Below the pieces are notes generated by a model, which made no database searches, was not told the origin of the DNA, and saw only the letters and a list, made by a program, of their open reading frames with translations. The position numbers were made by a program, and so were the translations under genes. Below are positions 1-8,448 of a DNA stretch of 64,000 bases, piece after piece; the stretch's first letter is position 1; each line of letters starts with the position of its first letter. This DNA is from Paraburkholderia silvatlantica (GTDB lineage Bacteria > Pseudomonadota > Gammaproteobacteria > Burkholderiales > Burkholderiaceae): the NCBI RefSeq assembly GCF_003096715.1, contig NZ_QEOL01000001.1, forward strand, positions 1 to 64,000, in the 5' to 3' direction.

Positions 1-235
1 ACTCCCCATAATCTGCCAGGATCCTGCAAATGCATCAACCACTTTCGGCTTCAAATCCTTGCTGCACAGGGCCCTTCGAATTTTTCAGACCCGACCAAGT
101 AAGCAGGGACGATATCGACGCCTGCGGCGCTTCGCATTGCTGGGCACCTGCGCAACTGCCCGTCGATGCGTCGCTCGCAATGCAGCCGCCGGATTCGTCG
201 TGACTTCCCTCGAGGTGCGGGCGAACCAGAAAAAC
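1..235. other. Window start, no gene recognised
   Basis: Open frames exist on both strands here, but none resembles a known family and none has a convincing ribosome binding site. The open frame that continues into the first real gene only reflects absence of stops upstream of its ATG at 311. The window may begin downstream of, or inside, something that cannot be judged from this side. Confidence 0.4.
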
Positions 236-264
236 TTGACAATGAGAGCATATGCTTCTACTCT
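236..264 (+). promoter_or_regulatory. Sigma70-like promoter of the NmrA-NTF2-SDR operon
   Basis: A perfect -35 box TTGACA (236-241) is followed after 17 bases by TACTCT (259-264), which keeps four of six -10 positions. It lies about 45 bases before the ATG at 311 on the same strand. The spacer holds one GCATATGC-centred repeat, so a repressor bound there would compete directly with RNA polymerase. Confidence 0.6.
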
Positions 265-289
265 TTGTCAAAAGAGAGCATATGCTCTC
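244..289. promoter_or_regulatory. Pair of palindromic operator-like sites
   Basis: GAGAGCATATGCTCTC at 274-289 is a perfect 16-base palindrome. A near copy, GAGAGCATATGCTTCT at 244-259, sits 30 bases upstream inside the promoter spacer. In addition TTGACAA (236-242) and TTGTCAA (265-271) are inverted around the first copy. Centre-to-centre spacing of 30 bases is close to three helical turns, which suits cooperative binding of two dimers on one face. The binding protein is not identified; the nearby MarR gene has a different dyad upstream of itself. Confidence 0.6.
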
Positions 290-310
290 ACTTTCGAACG
301 GAGCAAAGCG

Positions 311-1192
311 ATGAACGAGCCTGAGATTCTTGTAAGCGGTGCAACCGGACGCACTGGGGGTATTGCCATTGACGAACTGCTCAAGATGCACAAACGCGTG
401 CGGGCCTATATGCGCACCGATGATGATCGGGCGGCAGTTCTGAGGCAGCGCGGCGTCGATGTCGCAGTCGGAGACTTCACCGATATCGACGACATTCGGG
501 CCGCGATGGAAGGCATCCGATCAGCGTATTTCCTTCATCCGATCGCGCCGGGAATCATCGGAGCCGCGGCCTATTTCGCGCAGGCAGCAAAGGAAGCGGG
601 CGTCACGGCGATCGTCAACATGTCGCAGATTTCCGCGCGCCGGGAGTCGATGAGCCACGCGGCACAGGATCACTGGGTATCCGAGCGGGTCTTCGATTGG
701 TCGGGTGTCGCGACCACGCATTTGCGTCCGACCTTCTTTGCCGATTGGCTCGTCTATCCGCATTTTGCGCGGGAGATATGGGCCACGAAGAAGATCGAAT
801 TTCCGTTTGGCAACGGCCGTCACGCGCCCATCGCCAGCGACGATCAGGGACGCGTGATCGCCCACATCCTCGCCAACCCCGAAGGCCACGAGGGCAAGAC
901 CTACACGCTCCACGGCCCCGTCGAGATGAACCACGTCGAGATCGCAGCCGCGATGAGCGAGGTTCTCGGCACCCGGATCGAATACGCGCCGACGTCCATC
1001 GAGGAATTCCAGATCAAGATGGAAACCCTTTACAAGTTTCCGCCGTTCCTCACGCAGCATCTGGTCGAAGTCGCACAGAACTACCGCGACGGCATCTTCT
1101 CGGGCACCAACGACGTCGTCGAGAAGGTCACCGGAGAGCCGCCGCTGTCGGTCCAGCAATTCGTCGCGAAATATCGGGCCGCATTCGCGTGA
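311..1192 (+). CDS. NmrA-like NAD(P)-binding oxidoreductase/sensor
   Basis: Predicted cytosolic atypical short-chain dehydrogenase of the NmrA/quinone oxidoreductase-2 type, 293 residues. The N-terminus carries the dinucleotide-binding loop GATGRTG at residues 10-16, and the middle has the substrate-side stretch NMSQISARRES and the HLRPTFFADWL segment common in this family. The open frame extends upstream to base 59, but the start at 311 puts the Rossmann fold at the N-terminus and places the promoter and palindromes immediately upstream. It is first of a three-gene operon with an NTF2-like protein and a classical SDR. Members of this family either reduce quinones or enones or sense NADP(H); the substrate cannot be told from the sequence. 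Confidence 0.85.
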   Translation: MNEPEILVSGATGRTGGIAIDELLKMHKRVRAYMRTDDDRAAVLRQRGVDVAVGDFTDIDDIRAAMEGIRSAYFLHPIAPGIIGAAAYFAQAAKEAGVTAIVNMSQISARRESMSHAAQDHWVSERVFDWSGVATTHLRPTFFADWLVYPHFAREIWATKKIEFPFGNGRHAPIASDDQGRVIAHILANPEGHEGKTYTLHGPVEMNHVEIAAAMSEVLGTRIEYAPTSIEEFQIKMETLYKFPPFLTQHLVEVAQNYRDGIFSGTNDVVEKVTGEPPLSVQQFVAKYRAAFA

Positions 1193-1225
1193 ACACGTCC
1201 TTGAAACGAATCGAGAGGTTTGAAA

Positions 1226-1600
1226 ATGTCACCCATCCAATCCGATCGTCACCCGTTTCTCGATGATCTGACGGCCGACGCCGAGCTGGTCAGCTCGGTG
1301 TTGCGCGCGCCCGTCATCGGGCGCGACGAAATCCGGCTCGCCGTCGACGCCGTCGGTGCCTTTTACGTCTCACAGACGCCAACGTTCGTTCAAGCCGTCG
1401 GCTCGCGGCTTTTTCTCGAATACGAGGCCGTTCTGACGAGCGGCGAAACGTTGGGCGCGGTCGCGGTCGTCGATCGCAACGCCGACGGCTCGGTGCCGCG
1501 AGTCAGCGTGCGGATGAGCCCGCTTGGCGCCGTACTGACTCTCGCGACCCATCTGCGGGAGTCGCTCTCGAAGCAGTTGCCGGAACACGTCTTTCTTTGA
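1226..1600 (+). CDS. NTF2-like/SnoaL-like small protein
   Basis: A 124-residue protein whose length and pattern (N-terminal helices, then alternating strands such as RLFLEYEAVLTSG and GAVAVVDRNADG) suggest the cone-shaped NTF2-like fold. That fold is often a small hydrolase, isomerase or accessory binding protein next to NmrA and SDR enzymes. The ATG at 1226 is chosen over the in-frame TTG six bases earlier because GAGAGG at 1213-1218 is then correctly spaced. It is 33 bases downstream of the NmrA-like gene and almost certainly cotranscribed. The family assignment is by pattern only. Confidence 0.6.
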   Translation: MSPIQSDRHPFLDDLTADAELVSSVLRAPVIGRDEIRLAVDAVGAFYVSQTPTFVQAVGSRLFLEYEAVLTSGETLGAVAVVDRNADGSVPRVSVRMSPLGAVLTLATHLRESLSKQLPEHVFL

Positions 1601-1672
1601 ACCACTCATCCGCGCGCTCGTGGGTGGAGTCGACATTCCCCCGGCACGCGGCTTTTGAAAAAGGAGCATGTC

Positions 1673-2386
1673 ATGGATATCAAGAACGCCACAGTCTTCA
1701 TCACCGGTGCCAATCGCGGGCTGGGCCTCGCTTTTGCACGCGAGGCGCTTCGGCGCGGGGCGGCGAAAGTGTACGCGGGTATGCGCAATACGAACGGTTT
1801 CGACGAGCCGGGCATCGTGCCGGTCAGGATCGATGTCACGGATCCGGCGTCGATCGCCGAGGCCGCGAAACTGGCGGCCGACACGACTCTGCTGATCAAC
1901 AACGCGGGCATTGCCGCTCTGATCGACGGGCCCCTCGCAGCTGACGTCGAAGCGCAGTCCACCCGCTTGTTCGATACCAACTACTACGGCGTAGTGCGCG
2001 TCACACAGGCCTTCGAACAGATCCTGGCGGCCCAGCCGCATGCCGCTATCATTAACGTGCTTTCCGACATCGTGTGGCTTCCGCGGCCCTATCTGACACC
2101 GTATGCCGCGTCGAAAGCCGCCGCCTGGAGCTACACGAACCAGCTTCGCTTTCACCTGCACGAGCGTGGCATCCAGGTTCTCGGCCTGCACGTCGGGTTC
2201 ATGGATACCGATCTGACCAACGGCATTGACGTGCCGAAAGCCAGTCCGGAGGACGTTGTGCGACAGACCTACGACGCGCTCGCCGCCGGCAAGAGCGAGG
2301 TCATGGCCGACAAGGGGACAGCGGTGCTGAAGAGCACGCTTGCGGCCGAGATACCCGGCTACATCACACCGCCTGCAGGTCTTTGA
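1673..2386 (+). CDS. Short-chain dehydrogenase/reductase, classical SDR
   Basis: A 237-residue NAD(P)(H)-dependent oxidoreductase. It shows the glycine-rich cofactor motif TGANRGLG near the N-terminus, the NNAG stabilising motif, and the catalytic YAASK motif in the middle. AAGGAG at 1661-1666 is six bases before the ATG at 1673, so this start is preferred to an in-frame TTG at 1655. It is the third gene of the operon. Together with the NmrA-like gene it suggests a reductive detoxification role for an electrophile or quinone, but the substrate is unknown. Confidence 0.88.
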   Translation: MDIKNATVFITGANRGLGLAFAREALRRGAAKVYAGMRNTNGFDEPGIVPVRIDVTDPASIAEAAKLAADTTLLINNAGIAALIDGPLAADVEAQSTRLFDTNYYGVVRVTQAFEQILAAQPHAAIINVLSDIVWLPRPYLTPYAASKAAAWSYTNQLRFHLHERGIQVLGLHVGFMDTDLTNGIDVPKASPEDVVRQTYDALAAGKSEVMADKGTAVLKSTLAAEIPGYITPPAGL

Positions 2387-2512
2387 GCACCGCAGATGAC
2401 ACGGGTCGGTTTCGGCAGCGAGACATGAGGCGCGTAGGTCGCCGGACACCAGCGCTGTCGATCGCGGCTTTCATTGAAGGATACTGCCGTATCTTCGCGC
2501 GACGCGCGCGTA

Positions 2513-2527
2513 GTTAGCGTGCCTAAC
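2513..2527. promoter_or_regulatory. MarR-type dyad upstream of its regulator gene
   Basis: GTTAG and CTAAC form an inverted repeat separated by five bases, 20 bases before the MarR gene at 2548. MarR proteins typically bind TTAG-N-CTAA-like palindromes, so autoregulation is the natural reading. Confidence 0.45.
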
Positions 2528-2547
2528 CAAAATCAGGAGTAGAACAG

Positions 2548-3009
2548 ATGTTGCCGGTCAACCAGCCGCTTGGAATCGATCAATGCAACTGCTTCGCCGT
2601 GAGGAAAGCGAGCAGGCAGATCTCCCGACTCTACGATAGCCATCTTGCGCCCGCGGGTCTGCGCATTACGCAATTCCTCACCCTGGCCGCCCTTGAGGAG
2701 GTGGGCAGTATCCCGGTCAATGCCCTTGCCGAACGGCTCGATATCGAACGAACGGCGATGGGGAAAATGGTTGGCTTCCTGGAACGCGACGGCTTCGTCA
2801 CGATCAAGCCCTCGCCCACGGACGGCCGAAGCCGCCTTATCGAGCTCACCGAGGATGGGCGGCGCCTGCACGAAAGGGCGGCCGCTCTCTGGCAGGAAGC
2901 GCAACGGGAGTTCGAGCAACTGAACGGTGCAGACAATGTTACGGCGTTGCGAGAGGGGTTGAAAGGCGTGGTCGTCGGCGACGTGTCGCTGCGTTCGCCG
3001 GAAGACTAA
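2548..3009 (+). CDS. MarR family transcriptional regulator
   Basis: A 153-residue winged-helix regulator. A dimerisation helix (QISRLYDSHLAPAGLRITQF) is followed by the helix-turn-helix (NALAERLDIERTAMGKMVGFL, recognition helix around residues 60-80) and a wing containing the family signature DGRSRLIELTEDG. An AGGAG sequence lies ten bases before the ATG. It is downstream of, and codirectional with, the redox operon but has its own leader with a GTTAG-N5-CTAAC dyad. It may respond to a small aromatic or oxidising ligand; whether it also controls the operon at 311 is unclear, because the palindromes there have a different sequence. Confidence 0.88.
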   Translation: MLPVNQPLGIDQCNCFAVRKASRQISRLYDSHLAPAGLRITQFLTLAALEEVGSIPVNALAERLDIERTAMGKMVGFLERDGFVTIKPSPTDGRSRLIELTEDGRRLHERAAALWQEAQREFEQLNGADNVTALREGLKGVVVGDVSLRSPED

Positions 3010-3433
3010 GTCTTCAGATGCATTGCGACAACAACATGATTCGTGAAACCGGTCCTGATTCGAGGAAGGGCTACGCTTCACGACCTGAACTTCTCCCCGA
3101 CTGTCTCAGTGGTAGCGATGCTCGTATTTTGGGCCGTCAATGGAAAGTGGGAATGTGATGCAGTTGATCCATGACTGTTTCGTGGTGCATTTGAGTCGTT
3201 GATCTTTCACTGCCGTGAACGGCTGCTGAGGGTTGAGTTATGCCTTTTGCATGAGATGCTCGCCGAGTTGATCGTCGCGCTCGGTTGTGGGGGACGCTGT
3301 GCGGCCAATACCGGCCCTCAGAATTCTAACGGTAGGTAAGCTGGATGACGACGAAGCGCAATCCATCTCGGTCGCCTCGAGGCTTGATTCCGCCGTCGCA
3401 CTTAATGACGATCCTCACCAACGCAGCATGCCC
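3010..3433. other. 424-base intergenic stretch, no gene recognised
   Basis: Between the MarR gene and the 3' end of the CoA-transferase gene. Two short overlapping open frames (about 3287-3548) have no recognisable family, low-complexity arginine-rich translations and no convincing ribosome binding site. A small dyad GCCGT-GA-ACGGC is at 3212-3223. The codon texture differs from the flanks, so a decayed gene or mobile-element scar is possible but not demonstrable. Confidence 0.4.
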
Positions 3434-4870
3434 TCAACGCCGCAGCCACTCCGCCTTAGCACTCCCAAGCTCAGGCGTGGTGCCGAGCCAGGTGCATGGC
3501 GTTTCCGACATGCGTAAAACCGGGCCCAGCGTTTTCAGATCACCATAAACCGTGTCGTCATCGCATACCGCCAGCGCCTCGAATTCGGCAGACGTCAGGC
3601 TGCCTGGAGCATCGTGAAAATCTTCGAGCAAGCCCTGTCGCTGGAGCAGCATCGCGGACTGGCATAGCGACACCTGCACACGATATGTTCCACCTTCGCG
3701 TGCGCGGCGCGCTAGCGCGATCATCGCGCCGAAAGTGGCGAGGAACCCTGTCAGAAAATCGCATGTGAAAACCGGCGTCAGTTGCGGGTGACCCGCGCCC
3801 GTCGCCTGTCCCTGCGTGTGGCACATGCCGGTGACGGCCTGCGCGACCTGATCCCACCCCGCGCGATCCGCGAACGGGCCGCCCGAGCCATAGCAATTGA
3901 CCGAGACATGGATCAGGCCAGGTCGAAGCTTGACGAGTTCATCGACACCAAAACCATGCGCCGCCAACCGGTTCGGACGGTATCCGTCGATCAGCACGTC
4001 GGCCTCGCTCACCAGTTCGCGCAGACGTTCGGCTTCGACTGCACGATCCATGTCGAGAAAACAGCTACGTTTTCCGTGACTCGTGTCGCGCACGAAAGAG
4101 GGCACCTGAGGCAGATGCGGTGCAGTGACCATCAATACGTCTGCGCCGTGTTCAGCCATGCCGAGCGCCGCAGTCGGCCCGGCGAGGATACGCGTGAGGT
4201 CGAGCGCGCGGATGCTTGATAAAGGCCGGGTGCCGGGAGGCAGTGGCTCGGGTTCGCCGTCGGCGAGTTTCGTGATTTCGACGACCGGGCGGCTCGCCAG
4301 ATACGCACCGTGCGGATGCGCGAGCCACTCTTCAGGCGTGCGCACCTTGCCTGCACACGCCTGCGCCCGGGCGATGGCGTCTTCAAGCGCGTCCGAATCC
4401 CAGCGCGCGACGGCCGTGCGCACCGAATCGACTGTGCTGTGGCAGTCGAGCACATCGAGCACGCGTCGTTCGAGATGCGGCAGATTCGTGTGCGGCAATA
4501 CCCAGCGTCCGTCGCGGGCCTTCCACGGCTGCGTGAGCGACACCATGTGCTTCATCGCCTGGGAGTAGGGAATGGGCTGGTACTCGCCGTGCTCGTTGCG
4601 GCGCAAGGTCATGTCGCCACCATAGCGCGATGTCGCCGCCGCCGCGCGAACGTCGATGCTGATTTTCTGACGGTGACCGGTGCGCAACTCCCAGAGATCG
4701 TTGGCGGCGACGCCTCGTGCGGCCAGCGCCCCTGCGCAAGTTTCGCCCAGTTTGAACGGCGACACGTACATGGGATCCGCGCCGGTGACCTCAACCTCGT
4801 CAGTGCTGGGCGGCAGGCCGCCGCGTATCGCCATCAGTTCAGTAAATGCGTTGTTCTTGCTGATACTCAT
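3434..4870 (-). CDS. Class III CoA-transferase (CaiB/BaiF family)
   Basis: A 478-residue protein predicted to move CoA between acyl-CoA and a free organic acid in the cytosol. The family core starts about residue 220 with IRALDLTRILAGPTAALG, followed by the RDTSHGKRSCFLDMD region and the glycine-rich stretch HVSVNCYGSGGPFADRAGWD. About 200 residues precede this core, longer than in minimal family members. The start at 4870 is preferred to 4936 because the longer version would run into the upstream symporter gene. It is the last gene of an operon with a DUF485 protein and a symporter, which suggests import of a carboxylate followed by activation to its CoA thioester. Confidence 0.85.
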   Translation of the reverse strand: MSISKNNAFTELMAIRGGLPPSTDEVEVTGADPMYVSPFKLGETCAGALAARGVAANDLWELRTGHRQKISIDVRAAAATSRYGGDMTLRRNEHGEYQPIPYSQAMKHMVSLTQPWKARDGRWVLPHTNLPHLERRVLDVLDCHSTVDSVRTAVARWDSDALEDAIARAQACAGKVRTPEEWLAHPHGAYLASRPVVEITKLADGEPEPLPPGTRPLSSIRALDLTRILAGPTAALGMAEHGADVLMVTAPHLPQVPSFVRDTSHGKRSCFLDMDRAVEAERLRELVSEADVLIDGYRPNRLAAHGFGVDELVKLRPGLIHVSVNCYGSGGPFADRAGWDQVAQAVTGMCHTQGQATGAGHPQLTPVFTCDFLTGFLATFGAMIALARRAREGGTYRVQVSLCQSAMLLQRQGLLEDFHDAPGSLTSAEFEALAVCDDDTVYGDLKTLGPVLRMSETPCTWLGTTPELGSAKAEWLRR

Positions 4871-4910
4871 TTTGTCTGCCTTGTTCGGTAAGGACGGTGT
4901 TGTTGTGATT

Positions 4911-6503
4911 TCATGAAAGATTGCTGACGGGGGCACGCATCAGGCTTCGCTCCAGCAGCGATACGGCGATGCTTGCCGCGAACGCCAGCGGCACGGTGAT
5001 GATTGCGGGCGGATCGATGGAGACAGCGGGCGCGGCGTGGCCGAGTACCGCGACCCAGATCGATGGGCCTAGAATCGTCAGCAGCAGCGACGTGGCGAGT
5101 CCTGCTCCGCCGCCGCACAACGCGCCGAGCGTCGTGAAGCGCCTCCAGTAGATCGCGAGGATCAGCACCGGGAACGTCGACGAACACGAGATCGAAAACG
5201 CGAGGCTGATCATGTACGCAATGTTCTGGGTTCTGAACGCGAGGCTCAGCACGACCGCGAGCGCACCGATCAGCACGACTGCGATTTTCATGACGGTCAT
5301 TTCCGTGCGTTCGTCGAGTCTGCCGTGACGGCGGCTGCGCATCAGACTGCCGTAGATGTCGTGGCTGACGGCCGTCGCGCCCGATAAGGTAAGGCCCGCC
5401 ACGACCGCGAGAATCGTCGCAAAGGCGACGGCGGCGAGAAAACCGAACAGCGCGTTGCCGCCAAGAAGGTAGGCAAGATGCAGCGCCGCCGTGTTGCCAC
5501 CGCCCAACAGCGAGCCGTGCGCGTCGAAGAATTGTGGATTCTTGCGCAGCAGATACAGCGCACCGAAGCCGATGATGAAAATCATCGCGTAAAAGCAGTT
5601 CATTAGCATGGTGGCCCACAGCACCGAACTGCGCGCGGCGCGTGCGTCCGGCACCGTGAAGAAGCGCATCAGCACGTGCGGTAGACCGGCCGTGCCAAGC
5701 ATCAGCGCGATCCCGAGCGAAAACGCGTTGAGCGGCTGCCTTGCGAACGACGTCGGCGCGAGAATCCCGGACCCCGACGTATGCACGCGGACGGCATCCG
5801 CGAGCAGTGCACCGTAGCTGAAGCCGGTCTGATGCAGCACGAGCACGCACAGCAGTGCGCAGCCGGAAATCATCAGCACGGCCTTCACGATCTGCACCCA
5901 CGTCGTGGCCATCATGCCGCCGAAGGCGACGTAGAGCACCATCAAGGCGCCAACCAGCAACACGGCATACGGATAGCCGATGCCGAACAATACCTCGATG
6001 AGCTGACCCGCCCCCACCATCTGGGCGACCAGATAAAACAGAACGATGACGAGCGACGCGCACGCCGAGAAGATACGGATTGACGGGCTGTCGAGACGCG
6101 CGCCGACGACGTCGATGAACGTGAAGCGGCCCATCTTGCGCATGCGACCCGCCATCAGAAAAACGACGATCGGCATGCCCGTCGTGTAGCCGACTGCATA
6201 GAAGAGACCATCGAAGCCTTTGGAAAAAACGAGCGCCGTGAGGCCGAGCAGCGCGCCGGCGGACATTGCATCGCCGGCTATCGCCAGACCGTTCTGGAAA
6301 CCGGTGATCCGGCCGCCCGCGGTGTAATAATCGCTCGCCGAGCGTGTGCGCCGCGCGGCCCACCAGGTAATCCCGAGTGTGATGGCGATGATGACGAGAA
6401 ACAGGGCGATCGATATGCCGCTTGCGGCCGGAGCGTGCGCGTCGACGGCCATTGCGGGGGACGCGAGCGCCATCAGCAGGAGAGGGATGAGATAACGAGT
6501 CAC
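4911..6503 (-). CDS. Sodium:solute symporter (SLC5/ActP-MctC type)
   Basis: A 530-residue inner-membrane carrier with about thirteen hydrophobic segments and a cleavable-looking N-terminus, as in acetate and monocarboxylate permeases of the ActP/MctC branch. SDYYTAGG and the GLAIAGDAMSAGALLG helix near residues 50-85 match the conserved substrate/sodium region of the family. The start is a GTG whose GTGA overlaps the stop of the DUF485 gene, implying translational coupling. DUF485 plus SSS-family symporter is the classic yjcH-actP pairing. The CoA-transferase downstream argues for a carboxylate substrate; which one cannot be told. Confidence 0.88.
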   Translation of the reverse strand: MTRYLIPLLLMALASPAMAVDAHAPAASGISIALFLVIIAITLGITWWAARRTRSASDYYTAGGRITGFQNGLAIAGDAMSAGALLGLTALVFSKGFDGLFYAVGYTTGMPIVVFLMAGRMRKMGRFTFIDVVGARLDSPSIRIFSACASLVIVLFYLVAQMVGAGQLIEVLFGIGYPYAVLLVGALMVLYVAFGGMMATTWVQIVKAVLMISGCALLCVLVLHQTGFSYGALLADAVRVHTSGSGILAPTSFARQPLNAFSLGIALMLGTAGLPHVLMRFFTVPDARAARSSVLWATMLMNCFYAMIFIIGFGALYLLRKNPQFFDAHGSLLGGGNTAALHLAYLLGGNALFGFLAAVAFATILAVVAGLTLSGATAVSHDIYGSLMRSRRHGRLDERTEMTVMKIAVVLIGALAVVLSLAFRTQNIAYMISLAFSISCSSTFPVLILAIYWRRFTTLGALCGGGAGLATSLLLTILGPSIWVAVLGHAAPAVSIDPPAIITVPLAFAASIAVSLLERSLMRAPVSNLS

Positions 6504-6772
6504 TCGGCACGCTCCCAAAGACGGTTCGATACGGCAACATAGATGGCGGTCAAAACGATTCCGCACGCGATCACCGATAGTCCCGCGAGAAACGACAGAG
6601 GCACGCCGATACCGAGGGCATCCCGTTGCAGAAGCGCTGGATGAAATGTGCATAGCGAGACGAACGAGAAGAAGACGATCACCTGAATCGCGGTCAGGAC
6701 GATGCCGAGCCGCATGTGCTCGTCCTGGTTGGAAGTCGATACGGCGATGCTGGATAAGCTGTGTTTTTCCAT
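6500..6772 (-). CDS. DUF485 inner-membrane protein (YjcH-like)
   Basis: A 90-residue protein with two predicted membrane helices (about residues 25-45 and 58-80). It is the usual small partner encoded directly before an ActP-like symporter. The ATG at 6772 gives the expected family length, and the gene overlaps the next by four bases (GTGA). The function of DUF485 is not established; it is thought to assist assembly or activity of the carrier. Confidence 0.8.
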   Translation of the reverse strand: MEKHSLSSIAVSTSNQDEHMRLGIVLTAIQVIVFFSFVSLCTFHPALLQRDALGIGVPLSFLAGLSVIACGIVLTAIYVAVSNRLWERAE

Positions 6773-7139
6773 GATCGTGTCAGATATCGGGTTGAATGAA
6801 GGATCATGTGTTTTTATGCATGGCATATGCCGCTTGCGTGAGCGTTCACCCATCGAGATACGAGACATTCCGTTCGATGATGGCGCGCGGAAGTTTTCAC
6901 CTGAAAAGCGGGATTGGAAGGCTTGGCAGGCGCTCATCGAGCATGCGGGACCGTCGAAAGGCAGGGCTCTCGTGCACCATGAATGCAGTCTAACGCCGAT
7001 GTGTGCTTCGGTTCGGCGCACCGATGTACCATTGCAGTGCGACGCGCATTGCGATTTTCGAAACACTCGCGTATGGCACGCATGTTGCCTCGCGTAAGCT
7101 CTCGCAGTGCAAACGTGTTGCAATAGTTGAGGAAGACGT
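6773..7139. promoter_or_regulatory. Divergent control region, carrier operon versus LysR gene
   Basis: The 367 bases separate two divergently transcribed units, the classic setting for a LysR regulator controlling both. A perfect 10-base palindrome GGCATATGCC (6822-6831) lies about 50 bases upstream of the DUF485 start. No gene is supported in this stretch, although an open frame of about 130 codons crosses it. Confidence 0.45.
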
Positions 7140-8084
7140 ATGGATTCGGGCGATCTGATTTATTTCACTGCGGTGGCGCGCATGGGCAGCATCACCAAGG
7201 CGGCGCTGTTCCTCGATACCGTGCAGTCCAATGTCACGCAGCGCATCCGGCGCCTTGAAGAAGAACTCTCTGTGTCGCTCTTTCACCGGCACGGACGTGG
7301 CGTTACGCTGACGCCTGCAGGCGCGCAATTGCTGCCGTATGCGAGCCAGATTGATCACATGATGGCGGAGGCGAAGCGTTCGATTGCCAGCAACTCGGTC
7401 CCCGGAGGCGTGCTGCGCATCGGATCGATGGAAACCACGGCGGCCGTTCGCTTGCCCGAAGTCCTGGTCGAATACGCGACCGAATTTCCTCGCGTGGATA
7501 TTTCCTTTGGCACCGGAACATCGCAGAGCCTGATCCTGGATGTGCTTGAGCGGCGTCTCGAAGCGGCGCTGGTGTGCGCACCTGTCGATCACATCGATCT
7601 GTTGGCGGAATCGATATTGTGCGAAGAACTCGTTGTCGTCACGGCCCCGTGGATAAGACATTCGCGAGACGGTTGCCGACCTGCGTGGGCTGAGTTCCGC
7701 GGCGACGCAAAAATCGCGATATTCCGGCACGGCTGCGCCTATCGGGAGCGCCTCGAGCGTTTGCTGATCCGGCGCGGCATCACGAGCATCAGGCGCATGG
7801 AGCTGGGCACGCTCGACGGGCTACTCGGCTGCGTCCGCGCCGGAATCGCAATCAGCCTTTTGCCGCGATCCGTGGTCGCGCCATTGGCGAAGGATGGCAA
7901 GCTCGCGGTACACGCGTTGACAGACGACGAAGGCCAGGCGCAAACACTGCTTGTGAGGCGGCGCGACGTGGCGGTGTCACTTGCATTGAACTGCTTCGTA
8001 GAAAAACTACGCGCGTGCTTCCGGTCAACCGACGACAACATTGGCCAGCAAGACGGTCAGGCGGAAGTAACATCGACACCGTAG
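7140..8084 (+). CDS. LysR family transcriptional regulator
   Basis: A 314-residue LysR-type regulator. The N-terminal winged helix-turn-helix occupies residues 1-60 (AVARMGSITKAALFLDTVQSN, then RIRRLEEELSVSLFHRHGRG), followed by the linker helix and a two-lobed effector-binding domain from about residue 90. It is divergent from the symporter/CoA-transferase operon and therefore its probable regulator, with a carboxylate or CoA-related metabolite as a plausible coinducer. The effector is not predictable from the sequence. Confidence 0.9.
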   Translation: MDSGDLIYFTAVARMGSITKAALFLDTVQSNVTQRIRRLEEELSVSLFHRHGRGVTLTPAGAQLLPYASQIDHMMAEAKRSIASNSVPGGVLRIGSMETTAAVRLPEVLVEYATEFPRVDISFGTGTSQSLILDVLERRLEAALVCAPVDHIDLLAESILCEELVVVTAPWIRHSRDGCRPAWAEFRGDAKIAIFRHGCAYRERLERLLIRRGITSIRRMELGTLDGLLGCVRAGIAISLLPRSVVAPLAKDGKLAVHALTDDEGQAQTLLVRRRDVAVSLALNCFVEKLRACFRSTDDNIGQQDGQAEVTSTP

Positions 8085-8448
8085 TTGTGGTTTGCCCAAG
8101 ATCGTCTGCGCCTCCCACATGCCTTTAGCGCGCCGGTGCACTGACCAGCAACTCGTGCTTCCTGGGGCGCTGGACGGCCATCTTCGGCCGCTCCTCCAGC
8201 ACGTTGACTCGACACTCGAACGTTGTCTTCACCCTCGGCAACAGACATTCGAACGCCGACAGCGATCGCCTCGGACGTCAGTTGAGCCTGTGCCGAATCT
8301 ACGCACAAACTGGTGTGATCCGCGGTACGCCGGACATCACGCAATGCAATTCCCCGGTACGAATCCCCGCGCTTGTCCGCTTACGGTCTGTGCAGCCGCG
8401 TCGCCCACCATGGCCTGGCGTGTGCTGCCCCGGCTGCCGACCGTGGCA
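8085..8448. other. 364-base intergenic stretch, no gene supported
   Basis: Between the LysR gene and a small membrane-protein gene. Overlapping open frames exist on both strands but their translations show no family features. A minus-strand frame ending at 8125 could encode a 36-residue peptide beginning at a GTG near 8232, but it lacks a ribosome binding site. Confidence 0.4.

Noticed and set aside
59..310. Upstream extension of the NmrA-like gene frame
   Set aside because: The extension has no domain features, crosses the promoter and palindromes, and the ATG at 311 gives a normal Rossmann N-terminus.
3287..3548. Two overlapping short plus-strand open frames
   Set aside because: Arginine-rich translations without family features, no ribosome binding site, and they overlap the 3' end of the CoA-transferase gene.
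8125..8232. 36-residue minus-strand peptide frame from a GTG
   Set aside because: Codons look plausible but there is no ribosome binding site, and it is bounded by a close upstream stop. It cannot be separated from chance.
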